Shown here: positions 1 to 8,580 of the stretch, in pieces | Numbering within the stretch: position 1 is the stretch's first letter | Layout: every line of letters starts with the position of its first letter | Assembly: GCF_017742835.1 (NCBI RefSeq) | Contig: NZ_CP072392.1 | Span: forward strand, 3,867,695 to 3,931,694 | Direction of reading: 5' to 3' | DNA from: Aquabacter sp. L1I39 | Lineage (GTDB): Bacteria > Pseudomonadota > Alphaproteobacteria > Rhizobiales > Xanthobacteraceae | DNA length: 64,000 nt | Made by a program: the position numbers and the translations under genes | Notes under the pieces: generated by a model | What the model saw: only the letters and a program-made list of their open reading frames with translations | Told to the model about the DNA's origin: nothing | Databases searched by the model: none

Positions 1-531
1 ACGGTGGAATTCACCTCCATGTCCAAGACCTATTCCATGGCCGGCTGGCGCATGGGCTTCGCGGTGGGCAATGAGCGCCTGATCGCGGCGCTTTCGCGCG
101 TCAAGTCCTACCTGGATTACGGTGCCTATACCCCTATCCAGGTGGCGGCCACCGCGGCGTTGAACGGTCCGCAGGACTATATTGGTGAGATGCGCGAGAC
201 CTATAAGCGCCGCCGCGATGCCATGGTCGACAGCTTCGGCCGCGCCGGCTGGACCGTGCCCGTGCCGGCGGCCTCCATGTTCGCCTGGGCACCCATTCCG
301 GAGCCCTTCCGGGCCATGGGGAGCGTGGAATTTGCCAAGCTCCTGATTGAGAAGGCGGAGGTGGCGGTGGCCCCCGGCGTCGGCTTTGGCGAGCATGGCG
401 ATGAGTATGTGCGCATCGCCGTGGTGGAGAACGAGCAGCGCATCCGCCAGGCCGCGCGCAACATTCGCCGCTTCTTCGACACTGCTGGTGCCACGCTTCA
501 CAATGTGGTGCCGCTGACGGCCGTACGCTGA
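1..531 (+). CDS. Class I/II aminotransferase, C-terminal part (5' end outside window)
   Basis: The frame is open from the first base, so this is the last 176 codons of a gene that starts upstream. The PLP-binding lysine motif S-M-S-K-T-Y is at the very left edge (Lys codon 25-27), followed by A-G-W-R-M-G-F, which is typical of fold-type I aminotransferases of the alanine / LL-diaminopimelate group. The C-terminal half contains the expected small domain, with a conserved Arg in Y-V-R-I-A that usually binds the substrate carboxylate. It lies 143 nt upstream of hom on the same strand. This pairing is common in Rhizobiales and suggests a role in alanine or aspartate-family amino-acid metabolism. 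The exact substrate cannot be decided from the fragment. Confidence 0.9.
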   Translation, partial: TVEFTSMSKTYSMAGWRMGFAVGNERLIAALSRVKSYLDYGAYTPIQVAATAALNGPQDYIGEMRETYKRRRDAMVDSFGRAGWTVPVPAASMFAWAPIPEPFRAMGSVEFAKLLIEKAEVAVAPGVGFGEHGDEYVRIAVVENEQRIRQAARNIRRFFDTAGATLHNVVPLTAVR

Positions 532-674
532 CGCCACGTCTTCAAGGCCGGCGCAAGCCCGGGCAGCCATAGCAGGCCGCCCGATATAAGCGGAAGTGTT
601 GAGCCGGCCGGATCCTCCGCGATCCGGCCTGGCGTTCCTTCCAGGACCAGACACAGGGACATTCGGTTCGATCC

Positions 675-1970
675 ATGAGCCAGTTGAGAGTGGGGCTTGC
701 GGGCCTCGGCACGGTCGGGGCGGCGGTCATCCGCATGCTCGAAGCCCGCAAGACCGAACTTGCCGTCCGCACGGGCCGAGAGATCAAGGTTGTCGCGGTG
801 AGCGCCCGCAGCCGCGACAAGGATCGCGGGCTGGACCTGTCTGGCGTGCGCTGGTTCGAGGACCCGGTGGCACTGGCGCGTGATCCGGACATCGACGTGT
901 TCGTGGAACTGATGGGTGGAGAGGGCGATCCGGCCAAGGGGGCGGTCGCCGCGGCGCTTGAGGCCGGCAAGCCGGTGGTGACGGCCAACAAGGCGCTGCT
1001 CGCCAAATGCGGCCTGGAGCTTGCCCGGAAGTCGGAAACTGCCGGCGCGGGGCTGCATTTCGAGGCTGCGGTCGCGGGCGGCATCCCCATCGTGAAGACG
1101 CTGCGCGAGGCGCTGGCCGGAAACCGCATCGCCCGCGTGTCCGGCATCCTCAACGGCACATGCAACTATATCCTCACCCGCATGGCGGACGAGAAGCTCT
1201 CCTTCGAGACCTGTCTCGCCGAGGCCCAGCGCCTGGGCTATGCGGAGGCGGATCCCACCTTCGATATTGACGGGCACGACACCGCCCACAAGCTCTCCAT
1301 CCTGACCTCGCTCGCCTTCGGCACGCAGGTGGATGCGGAAGCCATTTATCTGGAAGGCATCCGTTCCCTGACGCTGGCGGACCTCGAGGCCGCCGACGAC
1401 CTTGGCTACAAGGTCAAGCTGCTCGGCGTCGCCGTGCGCACCGACCAGGGCATTGAGCAGCGCGTCCATCCCACCATGGTACCCAAGCACTGGCCCATCG
1501 CCCAGGTTTCCGGCGTCACCAATGCGGTGGCAGTGGATGGCGATGCGGTGGCGCTCACGCTGGTGGGGCCCGGTGCCGGGGGCGCCGCCACCGCGTCCGC
1601 CGTGGTGGGCGACCTTGCCGACGTGGCGCAGGGCAAGGGCGGCTTCGCCTTCGGCCTGCCCGCCGCCAACCTGGTGCGCGCCGAGCGCGCGCCCATGCAG
1701 CATCATGAGGGCGGATATTACATCCGCCTCGCCGCGGTGAACCGTCCCGGCACCGCAGCCACCATTGCCCGGCGCATGGCGGACGAGGGCATTTCCCTCG
1801 AATCGATCGTGCAGCGCCGGCCGGGCTCCAAAAGTGCGAATGATCCCGCAACGGTGATCCTGATCACCTACGCGACGACCGAGGAGGCCGTGCGTCGCGC
1901 GGTCGCCTCGATCGACGCGGACGGTGTGCTGGCCTCGCAGCCGCAGGTGATCCGCATCGAGAAGGATTGA
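675..1970 (+). CDS. hom: Homoserine dehydrogenase
   Basis: Predicted to reduce aspartate semialdehyde to homoserine with NAD(P)H, the branch-point step to threonine and methionine. The 431-residue product has the Rossmann motif G10-x-G12-x-x-G15 at the N-terminus. The family signature G-I-L-N-G-T-C-N-Y-I-L follows in the catalytic domain. A C-terminal ACT domain (about residues 350-430, starting Y-Y-I-R-L-A-A-V-N-R-P-G) is the usual site of threonine feedback inhibition. Length is normal for the ACT-containing class. glpX follows after 3 nt, so the two are probably co-transcribed. threonine synthase is also in the window but 33 kb away, so the threonine pathway is not one operon. Confidence 0.97.
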   Translation: MSQLRVGLAGLGTVGAAVIRMLEARKTELAVRTGREIKVVAVSARSRDKDRGLDLSGVRWFEDPVALARDPDIDVFVELMGGEGDPAKGAVAAALEAGKPVVTANKALLAKCGLELARKSETAGAGLHFEAAVAGGIPIVKTLREALAGNRIARVSGILNGTCNYILTRMADEKLSFETCLAEAQRLGYAEADPTFDIDGHDTAHKLSILTSLAFGTQVDAEAIYLEGIRSLTLADLEAADDLGYKVKLLGVAVRTDQGIEQRVHPTMVPKHWPIAQVSGVTNAVAVDGDAVALTLVGPGAGGAATASAVVGDLADVAQGKGGFAFGLPAANLVRAERAPMQHHEGGYYIRLAAVNRPGTAATIARRMADEGISLESIVQRRPGSKSANDPATVILITYATTEEAVRRAVASIDADGVLASQPQVIRIEKD

Positions 1971-1973
1971 GGC

Positions 1974-2975
1974 ATGTCCCACAGCCGCGTTCCCCAGGTC
2001 CTCGACCGCCGCCTCGCCTTGGAGCTTGCGCGGGTCACCGAGCGCGCGGCTGTGGTCGCGGCCCGTTTCCGAGGGCGCGGTGATGAACAGGCCGCCGACG
2101 AGGCCGCGCTGCAAGCGGCCCACGGCGTGCTTGCCGGCATGGCTATCAAGGGTCGGGTGGTCATCGGCGAGGGACTGGAGGGTGAGGTGCCCCATCTCTT
2201 CCTTGGCGAGGAGGTGGGCGCGGGCGGTGATGCGGTGGATCTGGCGGTGGACCCGCTGGAAGGCGCCACCCTGTGTGCCAAGGACATGGCCGGCTCCATC
2301 TCCGTGGTTGTGCTGGCGGCGCCCGGATCGCTGCTGAACGCGCCGCCGGTCTATATGGAGAAAGTTGCCGTCGGACCCGGCTATCCGGAGGGCATCGTCT
2401 CCCTCACGGCGAGCCCGGAAGAAAATATCGCGGCTCTCGCGCAGGCACGTGGCGTGCCCACGGCGCAGATCACGGCCCTGGTGCTCGATCGTCCGCGCCA
2501 TGCCAAGCTGATCGAGGCCGTGCGCTCGACGGGAGCAGCGGTAAAGCTCATCACCGATGGCGACGTGGCGGGCGTGATCCACACCACCAATCCCACGGAG
2601 AGCGGTGTCGACATCTATCTCGGCATCGGCGGTGCGGCGGAAGGGGTGCTCGCGGCGGCGGCCCTGCGCTGCATTGGTGGCCAGATGGAAGGCCGGCTGG
2701 TGCTGGACAGTGAGAAGAAGCGCGAACAGGCAAAGGCTCTGGGCATTCGCGACTTCGGGCGCGTCTACAAGCTCGATGACATGGTGCGCGGCGATTGCCT
2801 CGTGGCGGTGACCGGCGTCACCGACGGTCCACTCCTTCAGGGCGTGCGATTTGCTGGGGATGTCATCGGAACCGACACGCTGCTCATGCGGGCGGCCACG
2901 GGGACTGTCCGCCGCATCGCCACCGACCATCGCGACCTGCGCAAGTTCCATTTTGCCGAAGAGCACGCAGGGTAA
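1974..2975 (+). CDS. glpX: Class II fructose-1,6-bisphosphatase
   Basis: Hydrolyses fructose-1,6-bisphosphate to fructose-6-phosphate in gluconeogenesis, and in the Calvin cycle in autotrophic relatives, where it may also act on sedoheptulose-1,7-bisphosphate. The 333-residue protein carries the GlpX signatures V-V-I-G-E-G and L-F-L-G-E-E-V-G (metal ligands). The substrate-loop motif is D-P-L-E-G-A, where most homologues have D-P-L-E-G-T. The start ATG lies 3 nt after the hom stop, which indicates co-transcription. The hom-glpX-recJ order is a conserved Rhizobiales arrangement. No frameshift or truncation is seen. Confidence 0.96.
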   Translation: MSHSRVPQVLDRRLALELARVTERAAVVAARFRGRGDEQAADEAALQAAHGVLAGMAIKGRVVIGEGLEGEVPHLFLGEEVGAGGDAVDLAVDPLEGATLCAKDMAGSISVVVLAAPGSLLNAPPVYMEKVAVGPGYPEGIVSLTASPEENIAALAQARGVPTAQITALVLDRPRHAKLIEAVRSTGAAVKLITDGDVAGVIHTTNPTESGVDIYLGIGGAAEGVLAAAALRCIGGQMEGRLVLDSEKKREQAKALGIRDFGRVYKLDDMVRGDCLVAVTGVTDGPLLQGVRFAGDVIGTDTLLMRAATGTVRRIATDHRDLRKFHFAEEHAG

Positions 2976-3192
2976 GGGGTGGACGAGGGGTGCTGCTGGC
3001 AGTCGGCGCCCCCATGAGCGTGGGAACGAGGTGCGGGCTCATCTCTGCCGCGCTCCTTTTTCATTCTTCCGAATCGCAGTGTGAAAAAGTCGACGGCCGT
3101 TCCTGGAGCGGCTTCACAGACCTTTCCGCCGGATCGCCGGAATGTGGCTAATCCGTTGCCGGCAAAAAAGACACTCCCCTCTTGATGGTTTG

Positions 3193-3208
3193 TTAGTGAA
3201 AAATTAAC
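3193..3208 (+). promoter_or_regulatory. Near-match to a CtrA box upstream of recJ
   Basis: The sequence reads TTAG, seven bases, TTAAC. The alphaproteobacterial CtrA consensus is TTAA-N7-TTAAC, so there is one mismatch. It sits in the AT-richest part of the 368-nt glpX-recJ gap. A single near-match can occur by chance, so this is only a candidate. Confidence 0.25.
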
Positions 3209-3343
3209 GCACTAGGGATCTCCGAGACGGCTAAATGACTGGCCACGGATCGGTCCGTGCGAGAGCCACCTGATGCGCCCTTAAGCCATGCGTCGCCAGT
3301 CATGGACGGCAGCCGCCACCTCTGGCTTCATGCGCACGTGAAT

Positions 3344-5137
3344 ATGCAGCTGACGAATCGCCCGTTCCTGAACGTGTCGACCTCGGTGACCGGTCGCACC
3401 TGGCGCGACCGGCTGGATGTGCGCGCCTCGCAGACTGCCTTGGCCATCGCCCAGCGCCACCGCGTGCCGGATTTGCTCGCACGCGTTCTCGCGGGGCGGG
3501 GCGTCGAGATCGAGGACGTGCCGGGTCATCTCGACCCCACCATTCGCGCCCTGCTGCCCGATCCCAGCACGCTGACCGACATGGACGCCGCCGTCGAGCG
3601 GCTCGCGGAGGCGGTGTGCACACAGGAGAGCGTGGCCGTCTTCGGCGATTACGACGTGGACGGTGCCACCGCCACGGCTCTCTTGGTGAGCACGTTGCGC
3701 GCCGGCGGCCTCGATCCCCTGTTTCACATTCCCGACCGCATCTTCGAGGGCTATGGGCCCAATGTGGGGGCCATCGAGGAACTGGCCTCGCGCGGCGTGA
3801 CCCTTCTGGTGACCGTGGATTGCGGCACCACCTCCACAGAGCCGCTGGCCGCTGCCCGCAAGCTCGGCCTAGACGTGATCGTGCTCGACCATCACCAGGC
3901 CGGCGAGCGCCTGCCGAGCGCCACCGCCATCGTCAATCCCAACCGGGAGGATGACCTCTCGGGCCTTGGCCATTTGTGCGCGGCGGGTGTGGTGTTCCTG
4001 ACCTGCGTCGGGCTCGTGCGCAGGCTGCGGGAGGAGGGGCACTGGACCACTGCCCGGCCCGCACCCGACCTGCTGTCCAGCCTCGATCTGGTTGCGCTCG
4101 GAACGGTCGCGGACGTGGTGCCCCTCATCGGCCTCAACCGCGCCTTCGTCACCAAGGGGCTGGTGGCCCTGCGGCGCCGCGAGCGGGCAGGGCTCACAGC
4201 TCTCATGGATGCCAGCCGCCTGGATGGCCCCCCGCGCCCCTGGCATCTGGGCTTTCTGCTAGGGCCGCGCATCAATGCGGGCGGTCGCATCGGAGATGCG
4301 ACGCTGGGTACGCGCCTTCTGCTGACGCAGGACGGTATGGAGGCCCGCGCCATCGCCGCCGAGCTCGATCGCCTGAACACCGAGCGCCAGGAGGTGGAGC
4401 GCGCCATCCTCGCCGCCGCCGAGGCGGAGGCTTTCGCCGCTCATGGTCTCGATGATGCCGGTGCGGCCGTGGTGGTGAGCGGCGATGGCTGGCACCCCGG
4501 CGTCGTCGGCCTGGTGGCTTCCCGCCTCAAGGAGAAGTTTAATAAGCCGGCCTTCGCCATTGCTTTCAATGGAGAAACCGGAACCGGCTCGGCCCGCTCG
4601 ATCCCTGGCGTTGACCTCGGCAAGGCGGTGCGCGCGGCGGTGGAGGCGGGGCTTCTAATGAAGGGCGGGGGGCATGCCATGGCGGCGGGCCTCACCGTGG
4701 AGCGGCATCGGCTGGGAGACTTGCGCGTCTTCATCGAGCAGGCGTTGGCCGCCTCCGTGCTCAAGGCGCGGGGCCAGGATGCCCTTTCCATTGATGGTGC
4801 CCTGACCGCCTCCGGTGCCACACCGAACCTGGTGGAGATGATCTCCCGCGCCGGCCCGTTCGGCGCCGGCTGCTCGGAGCCGGTCTTTGCCTTCCCCAAC
4901 CACAAGGTGACTTACGCCGAGGCGTTCGGCGCGGGCCATGTGCGCGCCCGACTCACCGCCGCCGACGGCACCAGCGTGAAGGCGGTGGCCTTCCGGGTCG
5001 CCGAGGAGCCCATCGGTCGCGCGCTGCTGAGCGGGCGGGGACGCATCCTTCATGTGGCGGGAACGCTGGATGTGGAGCACTGGCAGGGCGAGGCGCGGGT
5101 GAGCCTGCGGGTGCGGGACGTCGCAGAACCCGCGTAA
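3344..5137 (+). CDS. recJ: Single-stranded-DNA-specific exonuclease RecJ
   Basis: 5'-3' exonuclease on single-stranded DNA, used in RecF-pathway recombination and mismatch or base-excision repair. The DHH domain shows G-D-Y-D-V-D-G near residue 100, the V-D-C-G-T-T metal site, and L-D-H-H-Q near residue 182. The DHHA1 and OB regions follow, with G-P-R-I-N-A-G-G-R-I and G-G-G-H-A-M-A-A-G-L. The frame is open back to a GTG at 3257, with another ATG at 3302. I chose ATG 3344 because family N-termini begin close to the R-P-F-L-x-V and W-R-D-R-L block; this gives 597 residues, and the start is uncertain. The stop codon lies inside a 14-bp palindrome shared with the converging dinB stop. Confidence 0.95.
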   Translation: MQLTNRPFLNVSTSVTGRTWRDRLDVRASQTALAIAQRHRVPDLLARVLAGRGVEIEDVPGHLDPTIRALLPDPSTLTDMDAAVERLAEAVCTQESVAVFGDYDVDGATATALLVSTLRAGGLDPLFHIPDRIFEGYGPNVGAIEELASRGVTLLVTVDCGTTSTEPLAAARKLGLDVIVLDHHQAGERLPSATAIVNPNREDDLSGLGHLCAAGVVFLTCVGLVRRLREEGHWTTARPAPDLLSSLDLVALGTVADVVPLIGLNRAFVTKGLVALRRRERAGLTALMDASRLDGPPRPWHLGFLLGPRINAGGRIGDATLGTRLLLTQDGMEARAIAAELDRLNTERQEVERAILAAAEAEAFAAHGLDDAGAAVVVSGDGWHPGVVGLVASRLKEKFNKPAFAIAFNGETGTGSARSIPGVDLGKAVRAAVEAGLLMKGGGHAMAAGLTVERHRLGDLRVFIEQALAASVLKARGQDALSIDGALTASGATPNLVEMISRAGPFGAGCSEPVFAFPNHKVTYAEAFGAGHVRARLTAADGTSVKAVAFRVAEEPIGRALLSGRGRILHVAGTLDVEHWQGEARVSLRVRDVAEPA

Positions 5138-5147
5138 GGCGCCTTAC
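5134..5147. repeat. 14-bp perfect palindrome containing both recJ and dinB stop codons
   Basis: GTAAGGCGCCTTAC is self-complementary. The recJ TAA (5135-5137) lies in its left half and the reverse-strand dinB TAA (5144-5146) in its right half. There is no loop or T-tract, so it is not a normal intrinsic terminator. The converging genes are separated by only 6 nt. Confidence 0.8.
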
Positions 5148-6451
5148 CCGTCCCGCTGCCGCTTGCCGCGCTTGCCGGTGCCCAGAAGGATGCCGCGCTC
5201 GACAGCCGCGTCCCCGAACTTGGCTTTCAGCTTGTCCATGGCCGCTTCCGCCGCCTTGATGCGGGGCGTGCGGGTGTCGATGAGATCGGTGGGGTCCGCC
5301 TCGTCCGCCGGCCCGAGATCGGAGAGGCCAACGCCCACGAGGCGAAAGCGAGTGCCGTCCACTTCCTTCACCAGCAGGTCGTGCGCCGCCTCATAGAGCC
5401 GGGCGGCCAGGATCGTCGGGCTTTCCAGTGTCCGCGAGCGGGTGCGCAGACGGAAGTCGGCGGTCTTCAGCTTCACCGTGACAGTCCGTCCCGCGATTGC
5501 CTTGCGTTTCAGGCGGCCGCACACCTCTTCACACAGGGCATAAAGGGTCTGCTCCAGGGGGCGCAGGTCGGCGATGTCGGTGTCGAACGTGGTTTCGGCT
5601 GAGACGCTTTTTGCCTCCCGCGCGGGCTCAACAATGCGCGCATCAAGGCCCCGCGCCAGCCGCCACAGACGCAGGCCCTCGGCGCCATAGAGCCGCCCGA
5701 GCTTTGATTCCTCCGCCCGCTGGATGTCTGCGATGCGGGAAAAGCCGTCCTTGGCCAGCCGCGCGCCAAAGGCCGGCCCGACGCCCCAGATGAAGGTGAC
5801 CGGCCGCCCGGCGAGAAATTCCGCTGCTTCCTCAAGGCCCAGCACCGAGAAGCCGCGGGGCTTGTCGAGATCGGAGGCGGTCTTGGCCAGGAATTTGTTG
5901 GCGGCGAGGCCCACCGACACGGTAATCCCGATCTCACGTTCCACCTGCCCGGCAAAGCGCGCGAGCGTGCGGGCGGGGGAGAGGCCGTGCAGCTTCTCGG
6001 TGCCGGAGAGGTCCAGGAAGGCCTCGTCGATGGAGAGCGGCTCCACCAGCGGCGTCAAATCCTGCATCATCGCCCGCACCTGCCGGCCCACGGCGGCATA
6101 TTTGCGCATGTCGGGCTTCACGATCACCGCCTGCGGGCAAAGCGCCTTCGCCTTGAACATGGGCATGGCGGAGCGCACCCCATGGATGCGCGCGATATAG
6201 CAGGCCGTGGACACCACGCCGCGCACGCCCCCTCCGATGATGACGGGCACATTCCGCAGGGCGGGATTGTCCCGCTTTTCAATGGCCGCATAGAAGGCGT
6301 CGCAATCCACATGGGCGATGGAGAGGGTGTGGATCTTGGGATGCCGCACCAGCCTCGGACTGCCGCAGGCCCGGCAGCGTGGCCCGTCTCCCGCTTCCGC
6401 GAGGCAGTCGCGACAGAAGCCGGGGGCAGGGCGAGACCCGTCCAGATTCAT
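5144..6451 (-). CDS. dinB: DNA polymerase IV, Y-family translesion polymerase
   Basis: Error-prone polymerase for lesion bypass. The 435-residue protein has the Y-family active site: V-D-C-D-A-F-Y near the start of the catalytic core and S-I-D-E-A-F-L-D in the palm, followed by helix-hairpin-helix and little-finger regions. The first 30 residues hold four cysteines (C13, C16, C26, C29) spaced like a zinc ribbon. I know this extension in Rhizobiales DinB proteins but not in E. coli DinB. The start overlaps the stop of the upstream DUF3572 gene by 4 bp, so the two are translationally coupled. No GTTC-N7-GTTC LexA box was seen in front of the operon. Confidence 0.95.
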   Translation of the reverse strand: MNLDGSRPAPGFCRDCLAEAGDGPRCRACGSPRLVRHPKIHTLSIAHVDCDAFYAAIEKRDNPALRNVPVIIGGGVRGVVSTACYIARIHGVRSAMPMFKAKALCPQAVIVKPDMRKYAAVGRQVRAMMQDLTPLVEPLSIDEAFLDLSGTEKLHGLSPARTLARFAGQVEREIGITVSVGLAANKFLAKTASDLDKPRGFSVLGLEEAAEFLAGRPVTFIWGVGPAFGARLAKDGFSRIADIQRAEESKLGRLYGAEGLRLWRLARGLDARIVEPAREAKSVSAETTFDTDIADLRPLEQTLYALCEEVCGRLKRKAIAGRTVTVKLKTADFRLRTRSRTLESPTILAARLYEAAHDLLVKEVDGTRFRLVGVGLSDLGPADEADPTDLIDTRTPRIKAAEAAMDKLKAKFGDAAVERGILLGTGKRGKRQRDG

Positions 6452-6783
6452 CCCCGGCGGACCGGGGAATCGGGGTCGAAGGGCGGGTCGAGCACCGCAT
6501 GGGCGCGAATCACATCCTCCGGCCGGAAGCCCGCATCGGCGCAGAAAGCCAGCAGCATGGGCTCGTCGGACAGGATGAAGCCCAGCACGCCAGCGCCGAA
6601 TTCCGGCCGGGAAGCCGCGGCGCGCAGGTCCGCCGGCCCCATGCCGGTGGCGGCGAGGAAGCCGCCGATGCGCTCCACATCCTTGGCCAGGAAGGACAAA
6701 GCGGTCACGGCAAGCTCCTGCGCGGCGGCGCGGACCTCCTTGGGCGAGCGCGATTTGAAACCGGGGCGATCCTTGATGGGCAT
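6448..6783 (-). CDS. DUF3572 family protein
   Basis: A 111-residue, mostly alpha-helical protein resembling the alphaproteobacterial DUF3572 family, whose function is unknown. The central block [16 protein letters not shown] and the end [15 protein letters not shown] fit that family. It is the first gene of a two-gene unit with dinB (4-bp overlap) and is transcribed divergently from divK across 97 nt. The context hints at a DNA-repair link, but nothing in the sequence proves it. Confidence 0.8.
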   Translation of the reverse strand: MPIKDRPGFKSRSPKEVRAAAQELAVTALSFLAKDVERIGGFLAATGMGPADLRAAASRPEFGAGVLGFILSDEPMLLAFCADAGFRPEDVIRAHAVLDPPFDPDSPVRRG

Positions 6784-6880
6784 TTGCGCTTCCGCAACGA
6801 TTGGTCTCTAGCTATTGCCCATGATGGACGATCCGCACGCACCTGCGAAGCGGATCGGCAGGTGGCGGGGACCAGCGGGC

Positions 6881-7249
6881 ATGCCGAAGACCGTGATGAT
6901 CGTGGAAGACAACGAGCTCAATATGAAGCTCTTCCACGATTTGCTGGAAGCGCACGGCTACCGCACGGTGCAGACCCGCAATGGCATTGAGGCCATGGGC
7001 CTCGCCCGCCAGCACATGCCCGACCTCATCCTCATGGATATTCAATTGCCCGAGGTTTCCGGGCTTGAAGTGACAAAGTGGTTGAAGGCCGACCCGGAGC
7101 TGAAATCCATTCCCGTGGTCGCGGTAACCGCCTTCGCCATGAAGGGAGACGAGGAGCGCATCCGCTCGGGCGGCTGCGAGGCCTATCTCTCCAAGCCCAT
7201 TTCGGTGGCTAAGTTTCTGGAGACCGTGAAGCAGTATTCAGGCGGCTAA
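6881..7249 (+). CDS. divK: Single-domain response regulator DivK
   Basis: A stand-alone receiver domain of 122 residues. The acidic pair E9-D10, phosphoacceptor D53 (L-M-D-I-Q-L-P) and the C-terminal Y-L-S-K-P lysine are all present. No output domain is attached. In alphaproteobacteria DivK is phosphorylated by DivJ/PleC-type kinases and controls the CckA-CtrA cell-cycle circuit. The frame is open upstream to 6815, but ATG 6881 follows a purine-rich GGGGAC and gives the family-typical [11 protein letters not shown] start. In many relatives pleD follows divK directly; here it does not. Confidence 0.93.
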   Translation: MPKTVMIVEDNELNMKLFHDLLEAHGYRTVQTRNGIEAMGLARQHMPDLILMDIQLPEVSGLEVTKWLKADPELKSIPVVAVTAFAMKGDEERIRSGGCEAYLSKPISVAKFLETVKQYSGG

Positions 7250-7562
7250 GACACGGACGATTCTCTCGCGTTGATTTCCTATGGCTTTCCGCTACCTTTT
7301 GAGGTGAAGGCACTGCCTCTCGGGCAACCGCCACAAGTGGTGTCCGATGCCATAGCCCTGCGGGGTGCTCAGGTCCGCCGCATCTCCTGGGTCCGTGGGG
7401 TTCGGCCGGCGTGCGGGCGATATCGGGTGGCCTCCCCGACCGTCCGCCGCCGGCCACCTTCCTTATCGCTTCTCATCATAGCTTCGCATCGTTCCCGCCC
7501 TTTGGCGGCGTCGCTGCCCGGTGGCGCTTGACGGCCCTGCCAGCCCCGGATACGCCCGATCC
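7250..7562. other. GC-rich intergenic region between divK and nagZ
   Basis: About 313 nt with no gene I can support. Short open frames are present, but their composition is arginine-rich and unlike the neighbours. The plus strand has several short complementary segments (for example AGGTG near 7305 with CACCT near 7458), so a structured RNA is possible. I could not match it to 6S, 4.5S, RNase P or tmRNA. pleD or rpmG, often found at this place in relatives, are absent. Confidence 0.5.
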
Positions 7563-8576
7563 ATGACGTCCAAAGCCTTCATTGTCGGCCTCTCCGGGCC
7601 CGCCCTCACCGCGTCCGAAAAGGCCTTTCTCGCGGCCCAATCGCCGTGGGGCCTCATCCTGTTCGCGCGCAATGTGGAGACGCCCGACCAGGTGCGCCGG
7701 CTGGTGGAGGAGGCGCGCGCCGCCATTGGCTGGCGCGTGCCGGTGCTCATCGACCAGGAAGGTGGCCGCGTCCAGCGCCTCAAGCCCCCGCATTGGCCGG
7801 AATATCCCGCCGGCGAGGCCTTCGGCGCCCTTTATCGCCGCGATCCGGCCGCGGGCCTTCAGGCGGTGCGGCTGAATTCCCGCCTCATCGCCTCCGACCT
7901 TTTCGCCCTTGGCATCGATGTGGACTGCCTGCCAGTTGCGGACCTGCGCCTGCCCGAGGGCCACGGCATCATCGGCAACCGCGCCTATGGGGAGGAGCCG
8001 GCCTCCGTCTCGGCGCTTGCGCGCGCCGCCGCCGAGGGGCTGCTTGAGGGGGGCGTGCTGCCGGTCGTGAAGCATATTCCCGGCCATGGCCGCGCGCCCG
8101 TGGACAGCCATGAGCGCCTGCCAGTGGTCCATGCCGCCCGCGCCGAGCTGGAGCGCACGGATTTTGCCGCGTTCCGGCCGCTCGCCGACCTGCCGCTCGG
8201 CATGACCGCCCATGTGGTCTATGCGGACCTCGATGCGGATCGCCCTGCCACCACCTCGCCGGTGGTGATGGAAGAGGTGGTGCGTGGCTTCATAGGCTTT
8301 TCCGGCCTCGTCATGAGCGACGACCTGTCCATGGGCGCGCTCTCAGGAACGGTTGCGACGCGGGCTGAGGCCGCGCTCGCCGCCGGTTGCGACATGCTGC
8401 TCCACTGCAATGGCCGCCTCGACGAGATGGAACCCATCGCCGCCGTCACGCCGGTCCTGTCCGGTCTCGCTCTGGAGCGGGCGGAGCGGGCATTGGCCGC
8501 GCGGGTCGCGCCTGCACCCTTCGATGCGGATGCCGCCCGCGCCGCGCGCGACCGGCTCCTGCGCCTGACCGATTGA
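7563..8576 (+). CDS. nagZ: Beta-N-acetylhexosaminidase, glycoside hydrolase family 3
   Basis: Cytosolic enzyme that removes N-acetylglucosamine from anhydro-muropeptides during peptidoglycan recycling; its products often influence AmpC beta-lactamase induction. The NagZ signature K-H-I-P-G-H-G is near residue 170, followed by the D-S-H loop that carries the catalytic Asp-His dyad. The nucleophile region V-M-S-D-D-L-S-M-G-A-L is near residue 250. The frame opens at 7521, but M-T-S-K-A-F-I-V-G-L from ATG 7563 matches the family, giving 337 residues. scpA starts 4 nt after its stop. The nagZ-scpA-scpB order is common in alphaproteobacteria. Confidence 0.95.
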   Translation: MTSKAFIVGLSGPALTASEKAFLAAQSPWGLILFARNVETPDQVRRLVEEARAAIGWRVPVLIDQEGGRVQRLKPPHWPEYPAGEAFGALYRRDPAAGLQAVRLNSRLIASDLFALGIDVDCLPVADLRLPEGHGIIGNRAYGEEPASVSALARAAAEGLLEGGVLPVVKHIPGHGRAPVDSHERLPVVHAARAELERTDFAAFRPLADLPLGMTAHVVYADLDADRPATTSPVVMEEVVRGFIGFSGLVMSDDLSMGALSGTVATRAEAALAAGCDMLLHCNGRLDEMEPIAAVTPVLSGLALERAERALAARVAPAPFDADAARAARDRLLRLTD

Positions 8577-8580
8577 GGCC

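Noticed and set aside
498..2966. Very long open frame on the reverse strand (over 800 codons) covering hom and glpX
   Set aside because: It is antisense to two intact, recognised genes. Its product is His/Arg/Gly-rich with no known domain, which is the usual mirror image of GC-rich coding DNA. The same holds for long reverse frames at 9114-11387, 15213-17411 and 52028-54865.
6784..6880. LexA box controlling dinB
   Set aside because: No GTTC-N7-GTTC or similar repeat is present in the divergent divK/DUF3572 promoter region.
7250..7562. Possible 6S RNA or other housekeeping RNA between divK and nagZ
   Set aside because: Some segments recall 6S-like stems, but I could not build the conserved central bubble or closing stem, and the neighbours are not those usually found with 6S RNA. 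Left as an undefined structured gap.
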